Origin: Pelecanus crispus | Taxonomy: Eukaryota; Chordata; Aves; Pelecaniformes; Pelecanidae | Length of the DNA stretch: 64,000 nt | Direction: 5' to 3' | Assembly (NCBI RefSeq): GCF_030463565.1 | Contig: NC_134675.1 | Location: 12,235,862 to 12,299,861 of the forward strand | Shown here: piece after piece, positions 33,947 to 46,480 of the stretch | Layout: each line of letters opens with the position of its first letter | How positions within the stretch are numbered: position 1 is the first letter of the stretch | The notes under the pieces: model-generated | What the model was told of the DNA's origin: nothing | The model's input: the letters and a program-made list of their open reading frames with translations, nothing else | Database searches by the model: none | Made by a program: the position numbers and the translations under genes

Positions 33947-36900
33947 TCACATCTCATCAGCATGGTGCTGCTGGATGGCAATGCTGGCAGTGTGTTCCAC
34001 CCACTCCTGCCTCTTGGCTTTCCACGCTGCTGGCACCACCATGTGCAAAGGGTCATTCCGAGAGCACTGCTCCTGAGGCTGGGGAGGGCCCAGCTCAGAG
34101 CCCACTGCTGCTGGAGAGTCAGAGGATGAGTTGCTGTTGAAAGCAGATCTGGGATTGGGCTTGGGTGGACTCTGTCCCTCTTCCCATGACTGATTGAAGC
34201 TGCCCAACAACAAGGGGTCCTCAGGCTCTGGGCTGAGCCTCCCCCAGCACAGCTCCCTCCTGCACATCAGGTGCTGCCTGCCTAACCTGGTTTGGGAACT
34301 CGTGGATCTGCTGTGACAGCACTGCAAGAGAGGTAGAGCTAGCCTTGTCATTCCCACCTTGAGAGCGGGACACACCAGCCTCTCATGGTCCTGCCCTGAG
34401 CATGGGCCACCACAGAGCCCACAAGAGGGGAACAAACTGTTCAGCTAGGGCTGCCTCTTCCCAGGGAGGCAGGGAGAGGATGCTGCACAGCCGCCAGGCA
34501 CAAGCACAGCTTGTGCTCCAAGAGAGACTGGATACATCCAGTTCTGGTACCATCCTTGGCCCAGGCGGGCCTCCGCAACAGGACTGAGGAAGAGTCCAGA
34601 GCTGGGGCGAGACAGCAAAGCCAAACCAAGTGGTCATCCCAGGCAAGGGGCTGCTGGGTTGGAGGCGCCCCAGAGTTCAGGCTGTCTCCAAGGAAGTTGC
34701 TCTGCCCCGGAGGGCAGCACTTCACCTGGAACCGTGCCTCAGCCCCCAGGGCACTCACCTCTGAGCTCCGGCTGTGGCTCTCTGCTCCTAAATGAGTAGA
34801 GGCTGGGGGAGAGAATGAGGCAGAAGAACAGAAACAGGACCTGGAAACAGAAAGATCAGCAAAGCCCTCAGCAAAGGACATGGATAGGCATCACCAGCTA
34901 CAATAAACGCCTCTCTCCCAGACTTATAGGAACAGCAGAGACCCCTTCACAGACACTGGGGCTGAAGCCACTCACCATGATGCAGGTGCTTGCTGTGGTA
35001 GTTTTGGTGGTGGACTGTCTCACCAAGGCCTGCAGTTTCCGCAGCTGCTCAAGCAGTGACCTGCAGGAGAGCAGGCAATGCAGCGGGTGAAACAAGAGCT
35101 GCACTCCCCTCCTGCCCCTTTGAAGCCAGGGACAGACCACAATCCCAAGAAGAGGAACAACCTTCCCCACCACATCTCCAGCCATGTCCAACAACAAGAA
35201 CTAACATGTTCTGATTCTGCAGCAGCTGCACCACCTTCTGCAGCTCATGGTTCTGAGCCATGCAGGCTGCCACTCTTCCCGGGAAAGATGAACAGCATGG
35301 GGGAAAACTAGAGAGATTTTGTTAGTCAATAGCAGGGACTCCACCAGAGTCTCTCCCTCAGGGAATCAGCCACCAATTCTGGGTGGCTGGGGCAGCTACA
35401 AGTGCTCCTGGGGTCTACCTGGCACCAGATGGAGCAAAGCCCTTCCCAGTCCCGCAGACAAGTGCCAGATCAATCCCAAAGGATGCTCACTCCTAGCAGA
35501 ACAGCCCTGCAGATCAGCAACACCAGGCTGTATTACAAACTAGCCTGACCTGGATAACACATTGGACCTGGCAGACCAGTACCTCGCTCAAACGACGCAA
35601 GCCCTGGGGCATCTCCAAGCCGAAGAGAGCAGGGCAGGTGTCCTGGTTTTGGCTGGGATAGAGTTAATTTTCTTCCTAGTAGCTGGCATAGTGCTGTGTT
35701 TTGGATTTAGGATGAGAATAATGCTGATAACATGATGTGTTGTATTTCCAGCAGATGTCCGGCAAGTTGAAGTCCCCCACGAGAACAAGGTCTAGCAATT
35801 GTGAGACTTCTGCCAGCCGCTTACAGAATGCTTCATCTATCTCTACATCCTGGTTGGGTGGTCTATAACAGACTCCCAACAGGACGTCTGCCTTGCTGGC
35901 CTTCCCCCTCATCCTTACCCATAAGCACTCGACCTTATCATCATGACCATTGAGCTCTATACAATCAAAACACTCCCTAACACAAACACCCCACTACCTC
36001 TCCTTCCCTGCCTATCCCTTCTGAAGAGCTTATAGCCATCCAGTGCAGCACTCCAGTCATGAGAGTCGTCCCACCACGTTTCTGTGATGGCAACTAAATC
36101 ATAGCTATCCTGCTGCACAAGGGCTTCCAGCTCCTCCTGTGTGTTGCCCATGCTGCGTGCATCGGTGTAGATGCACTTGAGCCTGGCTATCGATTTCACC
36201 CCCAACATTGCCATGCCACCCTCAGGTTCCTCTCTAGAGAACCTGGTTATATCCCCTTCCCCCTTTTAACCTAGTTTAAAGCCCTCTCGATGAGCCCTGC
36301 CAACTCATGAGCGAGAATCCTTTTCCCCTTTGGAGACAGCTGAACTCCATCTGCTGCCAGCAGACTGGGTGCCTTGTAAACCTCCCCATGATCAAAAAAA
36401 CCAAAATTCCACTGACAGCACCAGCCTCTGAGCCACCTGTTAATCAGGTGAGTTTTCCTGTTCCTTTCAGCATTCTTCCCTGCCATTGATGGGATGGAGG
36501 AAAACACTCCCTGTGCTTGCGATCCTGCAACCAATCACCCCAGTGCCCTGAAGTCCCTTTTGATCGCTTTAGGACGTCTCTCCGCAACCTCATCACTGCC
36601 AACCTGCATAACCAACAATGGGTAACAATCAGAGGGCTGTACCAGATCGGGGACTTTCTTAGTAATGCAACATATAGATGGGCTCGTGATCGAGGGGTGA
36701 ACTTAACTATGGACAGTATTGCACAGGTTATCCATGAATGTGAAACATGCACTGCAATCAAGCAAGCCAAGCGGTTCAAGCCCCTCTGGTATGGTGGGCG
36801 ATGGCTAAAATATGAATATGGGAAGGCCTGGCAGATTGATTATATCACGCTCCCACAAACCTGCCAAGGCAAGCGCTATGTGCTCACCATGGTGGAAGCA

Positions 36901-39900
36901 ACCACTGGATGGCTGGAAACATATCCCGTGCCCCATGCCACCGCCTGGAACACCATCCTGGGCCTTGAAAAGCAAGTCCTGTGGCGACATGGCACCCCAG
37001 AAAGAATCGAGTCAGACAATGGGACTCATTTCTGAAACAACCTCATAGACACCTGGGCCAAAGAGCATGGCATTGAGTGGGTATATCACATCCCTTACCA
37101 TGCACCAGCCTCCGGGAAAATCGAACGATACAATGGACTGTTAAAGACTACCCTGAGAGCAATGGGTGGTGGGACATTCACCATTGGGATATACATTTAG
37201 CAAAAGCCACCTGGTTAGTGAACACCAGGGGATCTGCCAATCGAGCTGGCCCTGCCCAATCAAAACTTTTATGTACTGTAGAAGGAGATAAAGTCCCTGT
37301 AGTGCACATAAAAAATATGCTGGGGAAGACAGTCTGGGTTACTCCTGCCTCAGGCAAAGGCAAACCCATTTGTGAGATTGCCTTTGCTCAAGGACCTGGG
37401 TGCACTTGGTGGGTGATGCGGAAGGATGGGGAAGTCCAATGTGTACCTCAAGGGGATTTGACTTCGGGTGAAAACAGCCAATGAACTGTATGGTATGATA
37501 TTAATTGCTATATAATACTGTATGTCATCTCTTTTATGGTTGCTATATGCCACATCAATGGTATTACAGTAAGAATCGCCCAGCTTAATGAAGAATGAAC
37601 TTTGATGAAACCGAGCAAAGTGCAGCAGTGTTGGAACAAGAACTGGCTTCAGCATGCAACAATCCAACACCGCACACCATCTCTCCTGCCCCGAAAGACT
37701 ATGATGACAGATGGAGCCCAAAGTCATGGACTAAATGAACTCAGTGGACATTTTAGAGGGATGGCCCATAGATAAAGGGAATGATATCTGTGTGTATATA
37801 TCAAGACAGGGAAAGTGGTGGTGATTCATTAGAATGCATTGGGAAGGGTAAGACCTGTGCATGACATAGATGGTATAGAATAAGGGGTGGATACTGTCCT
37901 GGTTTCGGCTGGGATAGTTAATTTTCTTCCTAGTAGCAGGCATAGTGCTGTGTTTTGGATTTAGTAGGAGAAGAATGCTGGTAACACACTGATGTTTTAG
38001 TTGTTGCTAAGTACTGCTTATGCTAGTCAAGGACTTTTCAGCTTCCCATGCTCTGCCAGGTGCACAAGAACCTGGGAGGGGGCACAGCCAAGACAGTTGA
38101 TCCAAACTGACCAACAGGCTATTCCATACCATATGACATCATGCTCAGTATATAAACTGCAGGGAGTTGGCTGGGGAGCAGCAATTGCTGCTGGGGAACT
38201 GGCTGGGTATCGGTCGGTAGGTGGTGAGCAATTGCATTGTGCATCACTTGCTCTGTATATTATTATTATTATATTGTTATTATTACTACTACTACTACTA
38301 TTTTACTTTATTTCAATTATTAAACTGTTCTTATCTCAACCCAGGAGTTTTTCCTCACTCTTACTCTTCCGATTCTGTCCCCCATCCCATCGGGGCAGGG
38401 GGAGTGAGTGAGCGGCTGCGTGGTGCTTAGTTGCTGGCTGGGGCTAAACCACGACAGCAGGATACGCCCTGATCTTCTGAGCCTCTTGAGAAGACCACAG
38501 GGGTCAGCCTCACTTTCTGCCCAGGGTGGCAAGACCCCAGCAGCGGCACAGCACAGCTGCTGCATGCCTGTACCTGTTTTCCAGGCCGTCCATGTAGATC
38601 TTCCTGTGACGACTATCCTGGGCTGACTGCTTGTTCTGGATCTTCCAACGCACTTTCTTCAGAAGCCGCTCTTCAGCCTGCAAGGGCCATTTCTCATTAG
38701 CAGCCACCCCAGGGCATTGTCAATCCAGCCCTTGCAAATCCTGCATACATCTCAGCGCTCAGCCCTGCTTAGAAAGGCAGCAACCCACGTGCTTTTGTCC
38801 TCTGTCCCTTCCACACTGCTGAATGAACTGCGCGAGCTACAAGGCAAACTCTGGCCTGCTGATGAGGCCAGCAGCTTCCCCAGCGTAGCAGAAGAGGCAC
38901 ACATAAGGGAGATGAAAAGCACGCAGCTCACAAGACATGAGGCAAGCAGTAAGAAAAAGGCACTTGTGGTGTAACTGCCTCCTGCAAGCAGTTGCAAATG
39001 GGGAGACTGACAGCAGCCAGGTCTTGCTGCTCTTTGTATCTACCTGACTAGCAAAGCAGAGGCTGCTGTGCATGTGGATACCCCCCAGGCCTCAAAGGGA
39101 GGAGGAAGACACCAAGCCCTGCCACATGCTGCCCTGAATGCAGCACCTGAGTGCTAATGCTCTCTCCAAGGCACCATGCTGCATTTTTGACCCCTACTCT
39201 GGCTGAAGGGTTTGAGCGGTCCAAGTCTGTTTGGGAGTGACAGGCTGTAGCGAGGACTCACTTTGGTCAGTGTCAGACAGGTTGGTAATGAAACACTTTC
39301 TTTCTCCAGGAACTGCCTCTCCTTCTCTGTCAGGACCAGCTCTGGGACGTCAGACTAGAAAACAGCAAAAATACGCCCACTGAGAATGCAAAGTAAAGGG
39401 AGTCCACCCTAGGGCAAAGAGGGCATGCAGAAAGCCTACAGAACCAGGATCAGCTCTCCCAAAGCAGCATCATGCTTTCCTCCGAGATCTCTCTCACAGG
39501 AGCCAAGCCAGGAGAGAAGGGGAAGTGTGAGCAGAAGCAAAGGCTGGGGCCCACACACTTCCTAAGGCATGGCAGTCAGCACCTGCACGGTGGCTCCGGG
39601 CACAAGCTGGGGTCTGGCATCCACAGCAACAGCAATGGGGAAACTGGAGCTCTGTTCCAGCACCTCACTTGTGCCTTCCAAACCCATCCATGTCTCTGGG
39701 GAAGGAAAGGAGAGTCAAGCTCTGGGCCCCAGTGAGGCAGCACTCGACCAGCCAGCTTTGAGTAGCACAAAACCACAATTTTATGGCAGCAGAAAGCCAC
39801 CAAACTTGGCTTTCTCCATCACTGCCTGGCACCTCCCCAAAAACCCCTATGTCCTGCCTGTAGCCAGGACAGAAAGAGCCCACGCACATCACTTACCAAG

Positions 39901-41510
39901 GTCAATGGAAACATCTTCTGCCATTTCAGACCTCACACTTTCAAGCACAGGCCAGTCCCGATGGAGGGAATAGTTGTGATCAAACTGCACAATGTCTGAG
40001 CTCCGAGGGCTGCCAGCAAAGTCACTGCCAGGGCTATGGGACAGATTCTGATCCTCAGAAATGCTGCTGTCACTATCAGCAGGCAAATAACCCTGCAGCA
40101 TGCCTGGTTCATCTTCAAAGGGGCTCAGCAGGGAGCTGATGAAGTCATCCATCTCCTTGTTCAGGAGCTGCAGAGAACAAGCTTTTAATAAGCAGGGAGC
40201 CAAACCTCCCCACAAACCAGTAGCAATTCCTCCTGAAGAACTCACCTCAGGCTCTGGCAGGCCCCAGTCTTCCAGCAGACCATTCTCCTCCCCTGGGATT
40301 TCAGGGCAGGGAGCATCATCCTTCAGGAGGAAGTCAAGCAGGTCCTCATCTGCCAGGACAGCCAGTTCCTCTGGGCACAACATCTGAGCAAGACACCCAA
40401 AGTGAGCACAGGCTCTTTGGGATGTCACTCAGCCCCTACTGACAAAGTCTCCCCATGCAATGGCGACAGCTGCCAGAGCCCTGCAGCAATGACCAGGCCA
40501 TGAGTACTGTCCCAACAAGGCTGTTAGCAGCACCAGTGGTCCCACCAGACTACTGGGACCCAGCCACGGGAGCCAGGCTTCACCCAGAATGCAAAAGCTG
40601 CAGGAAGGAGAGGGAAAGTGGAAGGGCCCCAGACTTTTTGCCATGGAGGGTATGCAAGATCTTGCCATTCCACTGAAGCCCGAAGGTGCCATACTCCTAG
40701 CATGCAGCCAGCTGGGACAGCCTCCCCATTAACACCATTAAGATTTCAGATCTAGCTGACAGGTGTCACAGCCCACCAAAAAAAAAAAAAAAAAAAAAAT
40801 TAGAAGGCCAGGGCAGACTCCAGTCACAGGGCTGCTGTGCCAGCTGCCTGGGAGCAGGAAGTTGGTGTTGGTTTGCAGGGCTGCCCTGCCCTGCCAGATG
40901 GCACAGAGAGCAGAGTCTAGCCAGCAGGAAGCAGAGCAGTGAGAGGAAGGGGAGGTGGGCAGAGTCCAGGCAATGCTGGGGCCCATTGTTTCCACAGACA
41001 TGAGGACTTTCTATCTAGGAAGCGTGCACTAGGCAGGCAGCAAGGAGAGGAAGAGAACAAGAGGAGACAACAGCATATGAGGTAGAAGAGAGGGTCACAG
41101 GAGCATGCAGGGCAGGAACCATTCCCCCCACCTGGACACCCACCCAAAGGAAGCCAAAAAAACTCTCACAGCCCCAGCAGTGGGGCTGGCCCACAGGCAA
41201 GCACGGCGTGCCGCTGCCTGGTGCGCAGCCTACAGCCAACGAGTCCCTGCCGGGCAGCACAACCCGAGGCCTGACAGCGCAGCCCCATGCGGGAGGAGGG
41301 CCGAAGCCCCAGGCGCCCCACCGGCAGGCTGTCAGCGGCAGGCCATACCACGACTACGAGTTCCCCTAGCCGCCAGGCCCCGCGCCCAAAGCCCCGCAGG
41401 GCCCCCCGGCCTGTGTGGGGTGAGGGGAGGACGGCGATCCCAACCCGTCCCGTCCCTCACCTCAGCACACCACCCGACCGCGCCGCTTCCGACGCATCAC
41501 CAGTGACGTC
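33947..41510 (-). CDS. CREB3: CREB3, ER-anchored bZIP transcription factor (one apparent frameshift)
   Basis: CREB3 is an ER membrane bZIP factor released by S1P/S2P cleavage. Coding exons on the minus strand, all with fitting phases: 40383-40246 ([20 protein letters not shown]), 40167-39897, 39695-39583 ([20 protein letters not shown]), 39354-39262 ([16 protein letters not shown]), 38677-38574 (bZIP basic region [20 protein letters not shown]), 35274-35206 and 35060-34976 (leucine zipper), 34840-34759 (membrane segment [17 protein letters not shown]), and a last exon from 34321. A 5' UTR exon ends at 41461 with a GTGAGG donor in the CpG island; the ATG directly follows a splice acceptor. In the last exon the frame runs into TGA at 34221-34223, whereas the conserved luminal tail to HHADEM (stop at 33947) is in another frame. 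One extra base in the GGG at 34230-34232 would explain it. Every other exon is open. Either the luminal tail is shortened or the base is an assembly error. Confidence 0.88.
35737..36668 (-). mobile_element. CR1 fragment nested in the ERV
   Basis: On the minus strand this matches the middle of the full-length CR1 at 57.1 kb, from the ORF1 esterase domain ([42 protein letters not shown]) through the start of the ORF2 endonuclease ([40 protein letters not shown]) to [14 protein letters not shown]. It has neither the CR1 5' end nor the 3' tail, so it is not a simple 5'-truncated copy. Confidence 0.85.
37895..38456 (+). mobile_element. 3' LTR of the CREB3-intron ERV
   Basis: Starts TGTCCTGG and ends CACGACA, with a TATATAAA box near 38146, (ATT)n tracts and a TATTAAAC region. 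It is closely similar to the solo LTR at 3708-4286. Confidence 0.88.
40777..40799. repeat. Poly-A tract
   Basis: A run of about 23 A in the CREB3 5' intron. No retrocopied sequence is recognised upstream of it. Confidence 0.9.
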
Positions 41511-41511
41511 A
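41504..41511. promoter_or_regulatory. Perfect cAMP response element
   Basis: The palindrome TGACGTCA lies about 45 bp inside the CREB3 side of the CpG island. CREB-family bZIP proteins bind this octamer, so CREB3 could regulate itself or its neighbour; this is inference. Confidence 0.6.
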
Positions 41512-42202
41512 CCCGCCTCCCAGCAGGCCACACGCGCTCGGCGGCCCTGCCCCTCCCAGGGGTGGCGCGGCGGTACCGGCGCGTGGGCGGTGGGAACGCG
41601 CGGTGGCCGTGGGGTACGGCCAGGGGTGCCCAGGTCCCGGTTGCGTGGCGGGTGGGAGTTTGAGTGTTTGAGCAGCGGGCGGAGCACGGCCCCGAGGTGC
41701 GGGCGCAGGGGCGTGCCGCTCGGGCGCTGGGCAGCGCGCAGCCCTGGGCATAGGGCCGGGATGCGGGGGGACCGGGCGGAGCGCAGCCCCGGGATGCTAT
41801 GCCGTGCCGTGCCGCCCGGCGGCGCGTGGTGTCCCGACGCATGCGCGGTGGGGGGCGGTGGGGCGGGAAGCGGGTGGTTCCGCCCTGCTCTGCACAGCCT
41901 CGGTGGGGCCGCTGTGCTGCTCCTCTCTGTGCACAGGTATGGGGACGGGGGGGCACAGGGTCCCCGCTTACAGGGGGGAGCAGCGCCTCGGTTGCCGGGG
42001 CTGAGCCTTCCTTGTTCCCGCTGGGGTGCCTCCCGGGAAGGAGAGGCTGCGGTCATCTCAGGGACTTCCGAGGGGGACGGTCACGCCTTAGCCTGGTTTT
42101 GGGGCGTGCCCTATCGCCCCCGGGGCTGGCAGCACCCTCCTGCTGGGCACTGGCACCTACCGGTGCTGGTGACCACGGGGCTGTGCGGGCAGGCACGGCC
42201 GG

Positions 42203-42232
42203 GCTGGGCCTGGCCTGGCCTGGCCTGGCCTT
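42203..42232. repeat. Short GGCCT tandem repeat
   Basis: Four to five tandem GGCCT units at the edge of the CpG island. Confidence 0.8.
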
Positions 42233-42309
42233 GACTCTGTTAATCCAGGCCCTGTCCTTGTCCTGCCCCAAAATAGCCGCTACAGGCCTCGGCCTGAAGT
42301 CGGCGCGGG

Positions 42310-45300
42310 AGAGGCCTAGGTGTGGCCACAGGCCCTCAAACCAGGGGGATGAGTTTTGGCACTGGTCGGTTGTGGTGAAGCTTTCCCACTGCCCTTCCTG
42401 CCTGCCCTGCCTCTACACGGGGGGAAGCGAGCGGGAAAGGGTGTCTCCGTCCCGCGGTGTGGTTTTGGGTGGTGACGCCGGAGGACACGCTCCCCACAGC
42501 CACAACACAGCTAGGGGAAGTAACCCCAGCAGCTCCCGATGATTGTCCTGGCACAGAAGGCTGGTTGTGGCCCCCCCGGGATGGGGTGCTGGGGCAGGAC
42601 ACATGGGGCTGGGGTGGGTTCTGTGGAGCAGGACTGACCCCCAATGGGGAAAAGCATGGGTCCCCACCATGCCCTGGATGGAGCAGCTAATTAGGCAAGG
42701 GAAACACTGCCACATCCTCTGCCTTTTTTCTGCCTGCACCCCTGCAAGCTCCCCGGGCCTTTGAATCTGTCACGGTAGCCTGGGACCTGCCTAGCTGTGC
42801 TGGCCGGGTGGGCAGCCCTGTGCCTGTGGAAAGCCCCAGCAGTGGGGTGGTTTGCAGCTGATAAAGCTTCCTGCAGCCAGCTCCCAAAGCTGCTTCACCC
42901 CCAGCCTGGGGGTGCTGTAAAAAAAAAACAACAACAAAAAAAACCCCACCAAACCCAAACCTCATCCAGAGTCTCCCTTAGAAAGGGCACATTAAAAATG
43001 GCAAAATTGTTGCATTTGAAGATTTGTGGCTTGTTCTGGAAACTTGCCGTGAGAGCACCAGCAGGCTACTTGGATGATATTGAATTTTGGTTGATTTTTT
43101 TTTTTTCTTAAAGATATAAAACCTCTGTAACTGTTCTCGCAGTGCTAAACTCAGCCAATACAAATATAGCAGTTACGTCATGTGATGGAAAACTTGCTCT
43201 CAGTGGTCCCGGCAATGACACAGTGGTTCCTCGGGCTGGTGCGGCGCTGGCTCCCTGTGGCTGTCCCTGCTTGATCTGGCCCTGCCTTTAAGCAGAGCCC
43301 CAAGCCAGGAAACCTCCATCACTGTGATGGTTTTGCTCACCTAGTGCGGGGTGAGATGGAGGCAGCTGGGACAGCTCCCGAAGGGGTTGGACCCCACCAA
43401 GAACCCCCCCCCTCATTTTGGGATCAGCTTGGGAGCATGCTCGCAGCTCAAAGGGTTGCAATGCAGCTTGCCATAAAATGCAGAAAGTGCCTTAATCTGG
43501 CTGCCAGCTGGCTGGCTTGCTGCTCCAGTGCCTTATCTGCCTTTGCATACTGACAAGTGATTGCAAATGGGTTTGCTTGCTCTGGAGGCAAGCCAGCACA
43601 GAAATTTGGTGTGTGTTCATTGAGACTTGGTTTGTTTGGGTTTTGGTTTTTGGTTTTGGTTTTTCTTTCCAGAGGGACAGCTTGAATTTTGCTGTCCTCT
43701 TCCTTTATTTTTCTGGTTTGCAGCACCGGGCTCCCACACTGTCCTGTCCCTTACGTCTAGTCCAGCTTTTCCTTCCCCACGTGGTACCCAGAGGGGAAAG
43801 GTCTGCAGGGACCGAGCCCTGCGTTGGTACCCTCTTGCAGGAAGAGGTGTGTGGGCAGATTTGCAAACCCTGTGTGATTAATTGCCACATTTGCTGACAA
43901 ATCTCTCCAGGGTTTGAGGAGGTGTACTTCTTAGGCAGCAGAGAGCGTTTCTGCTTTAGACATTGATGTCAGCAAAGTTCAACTGCTGGAGCCTGATCCG
44001 TTTCCGTGGAATATGGGAATTAAAATGAACCATCTATCTCCCTTTCCTCTGAGGGCTTGCTTGATGTTGTAAGCACCTTCCCTTCTAAGCTCTGTTGTTT
44101 TTGTAAGAGCCCGGGAGTAGGAAGGCTTGAGCAGTCATCCTCTTGCGAGGTCTTGGAAAGTGCTGTGGCCCTCATGAAGGGCATGCTAAGGGGTGCCTCC
44201 CATGCAGCGCCTGATTTTGGGTGGCTCTGGGAGGGCAAGAGGAGGCTGCAGAAATGGCCGGGGCAGGATTGACACCGGCATGGCCTGGCTCCTCTCGGTT
44301 CCTCTCTGCCATCCAGCATCCTCCCCTCCTCTTCCTTCGTGGTCTCTGACCTTGTCCTGGTGGTGGCATGTTCTCCTTTTCCTGCAGAGGGACAGAGAGC
44401 AGCTTTATGCTCAACTCAAAAATATTTTTAGATATAGAGAAGATGTTGAGTACTGGCCTGGTGACCGCAGCAGCCCGCCCTGTGTATGAAATACTCAAAA
44501 AGTCCTTTCTACCGGCAGGGTGTTCCTCATCCCTTTGGTTCTGCAGCATTGCTGGTGCTATTGGGTGGACAGCAATGGCACACGCAGGTGCCTCTGCTGC
44601 CTCCTTCCCGCTGCCAGCGGGCTCCCTTGCTCTGGACCCAAAATGCATTTCATTCCTTGTCAGCGGAGCCAGCGGGGACTGCGGGCCTCCACAGAAACAT
44701 TGCCAAATGGCTCAGAAATGCAGAGCTGGAGCGGCTCCATGTGCTGGTGGAGGCGGCAAGCTCCTCTGTCCCTGCCTTCCACCTGGCTTTGTGGCTCTGC
44801 AGGAGCGGGACCCCTGCCCTCCACCTCTCCTTGCTCTGACTCGCTCCTGCCCAAAATCGGATGCAGGAACTTTTTATCCGTCACAGGTCCTGCCCCTAGT
44901 CCACTTGGGTCCATGGTTGGAAACAACCCACACTAGTGTACCCCCTTCCGTGGGGGACCAAAGCCAGCAGTGCCAGGCAGGGATGCACAGGCTTGTCATC
45001 TGCTGCTGTGGTGCAAGGGAGGCTGCTAGCAAGTCTTGCCCAAGAACCTTCCTGGGCCAGGCTGAGGATGCACGTGGCTGGTAGCCTTTCCCTGACAGCC
45101 ATAATAGGAGGCCTGGTACGAGAAAATCAATCTAAAAGAGGACAAGCAGATATGGTGCATCCCACCAGTGCTCTTGTGTCTTCCTACCAGCTGGGGTTTA
45201 AGGACAAGGCAGCCTGGGTCAAGGCAGAGCAGGGGACTCCTTCCCCATGAGCAGGCTCTCAGGGAGAAGGAAAAGGGTGTCACTACTGGAGAGCGTCAGG

Positions 45301-46446
45301 TTGGGGCCAGCCGGGAACTGGGGATGCTGAGAAGGGCAGGGAGCAGTGGGGCAGAGAGAAGGACTCAGCGCAGGGACCCCAAGGCATGCAGCAACCTGGG
45401 AAAGCACTGAAAGCTTCTGCACGGCGGGTAAACCCAAAGGAAGGGGCTCACCCTACAAGCCACAGCAGGCAAGTGGGGGGGGGCTTATTTACAACCTCCT
45501 TTTGTTATTTCTTTCCGATTTTGCTCTGCTCTAAGAATATAATCGTTCTAATTAGGTGTTATTAAACCTGGTGTTTCGGAGCCCTGTTGAGGGGTGCTTG
45601 CTCTGAAGCTGATCTACACAGTCCTTCAAGCTTGAAGCTGATCCTTCAAGATGGACCCAGCTTGGGGCCCGTTTCAGATGGTGTGGTGTGGCTCTCGTAT
45701 GCCCTTGCAGCAAGAGCTGCAGCAGCTGGGTCCCTCGCCCTTCTGTGCATCGCCCTGCACATGGGCTCCCCTGCCCTGGGTTTGTGCCGTGGCTGCTGCC
45801 ATAGACCCCAGTCTCCAAGCGCCAATGCAGTACTCGGTGTGAGCGGTGCTTTCCCCAGGTAATTATTTTTAATGGGCGGGTTTGGTGCCTGGTGCCCTTA
45901 TCTCACCTCCCTGAGCAACTCCAGGCTTTTCCATCCCTCCGGGTCCCTCTGTGCTCAGGCTGCCAGCTCAGCACCATCCACTGGTGATGTGGGGGGCCCT
46001 GATAGCCAGGGCAGGGCCCCACCAGCTCCGGGTCAAAGCTTAGTTTTCCTCTTGTGGCTTCTGTGTCACAGCAGGTTTAATTATAACCCCTTCCGTCGCG
46101 CTCTTCCGGCTTATCTCACGTGCTCCCGCGCGCTCGCTTCCTCCTTGCTGGCAGCATCCAGCTGCCGTCACTCCTGCAGGCGAGCAAAATCAGTTTTGGG
46201 ACCTCGGGACGGGGAGACAAAGGGTCCCAATGCTGGCCAGAGAACCCAGGGTCAGCACAGGGCCGGAAAGCAGGACCCCCTCATAGGCTCACCAGTGCGG
46301 GGTGCAGCCCTTGCTTGCTGCTAGAAGCCAGGTCCCAGCTTTTGGGGAGCAGAGGTGCTGCCGGAGGAAGAGGAAGGACCCTGCGCATCGGAGGGGACCA
46401 TGCGGGGACAGCAGTCAGAGCTGACCTGGATGTCTCCCTCCAGCAG
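42310..46446 (+). other. TLN1 first intron, no other gene recognised
   Basis: Between the presumed non-coding exon 1 and the exon with the start codon I see no coding homology, LTR or CR1. Open frames here are short and unlike any family I know. Confidence 0.5.
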
Positions 46447-46480
46447 GTGACACAGGAGTGGGGACAGCCAAGCTGCCACC

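Larger units (their letters stand above)
35639..38456 (+). mobile_element. ERV in the CREB3 intron, with a CR1 fragment nested inside
   Basis: One insertion is bounded by a perfect 5-bp duplication, GCAGG (35634-35638 and 38457-38461). It consists of a partial 5' LTR (35639 to about 35736), a minus-strand CR1 fragment (about 35737-36668), an integrase region (about 36670-37480) and a 3' LTR (37895-38456). The integrase shows the H-x-C-x-x-C zinc part ([15 protein letters not shown]) and core motifs around IDYITLP, ESDNGTH and GKIERYNGL. gag, protease, reverse transcriptase and env are not seen. It is a fossil with a few breaks, ERVL-like by integrase and duplication length, antisense to CREB3. 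Confidence 0.85.
41380..42310. promoter_or_regulatory. CpG island, shared CREB3/TLN1 promoter region
   Basis: A dense CpG, GC-rich stretch lies between the divergent genes. On the minus strand a CREB3 5' UTR exon leaves it by the donor at 41460. On the plus strand a likely TLN1 non-coding exon 1 ends at 41937 with CACAG then GTATGG. No TATA box is evident, as expected for housekeeping bidirectional promoters. Confidence 0.65.

Noticed and set aside
34287-34320. CAG/GTTAGG in the last CREB3 exon considered as a splice donor
   Set aside because: No downstream acceptor gives the right phase, and the reading frame continues sensibly past it until the frameshift.
40777-40799. Poly-A run considered as the tail of a processed retrocopy
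   Set aside because: No spliced coding sequence or flanking duplication is recognisable next to it.
41287-42542. ORFs up to 315 codons in the CpG island
   Set aside because: Arg/Gly/Pro-rich frames from CpG density in a promoter region; no homology, and other frames are equally open.
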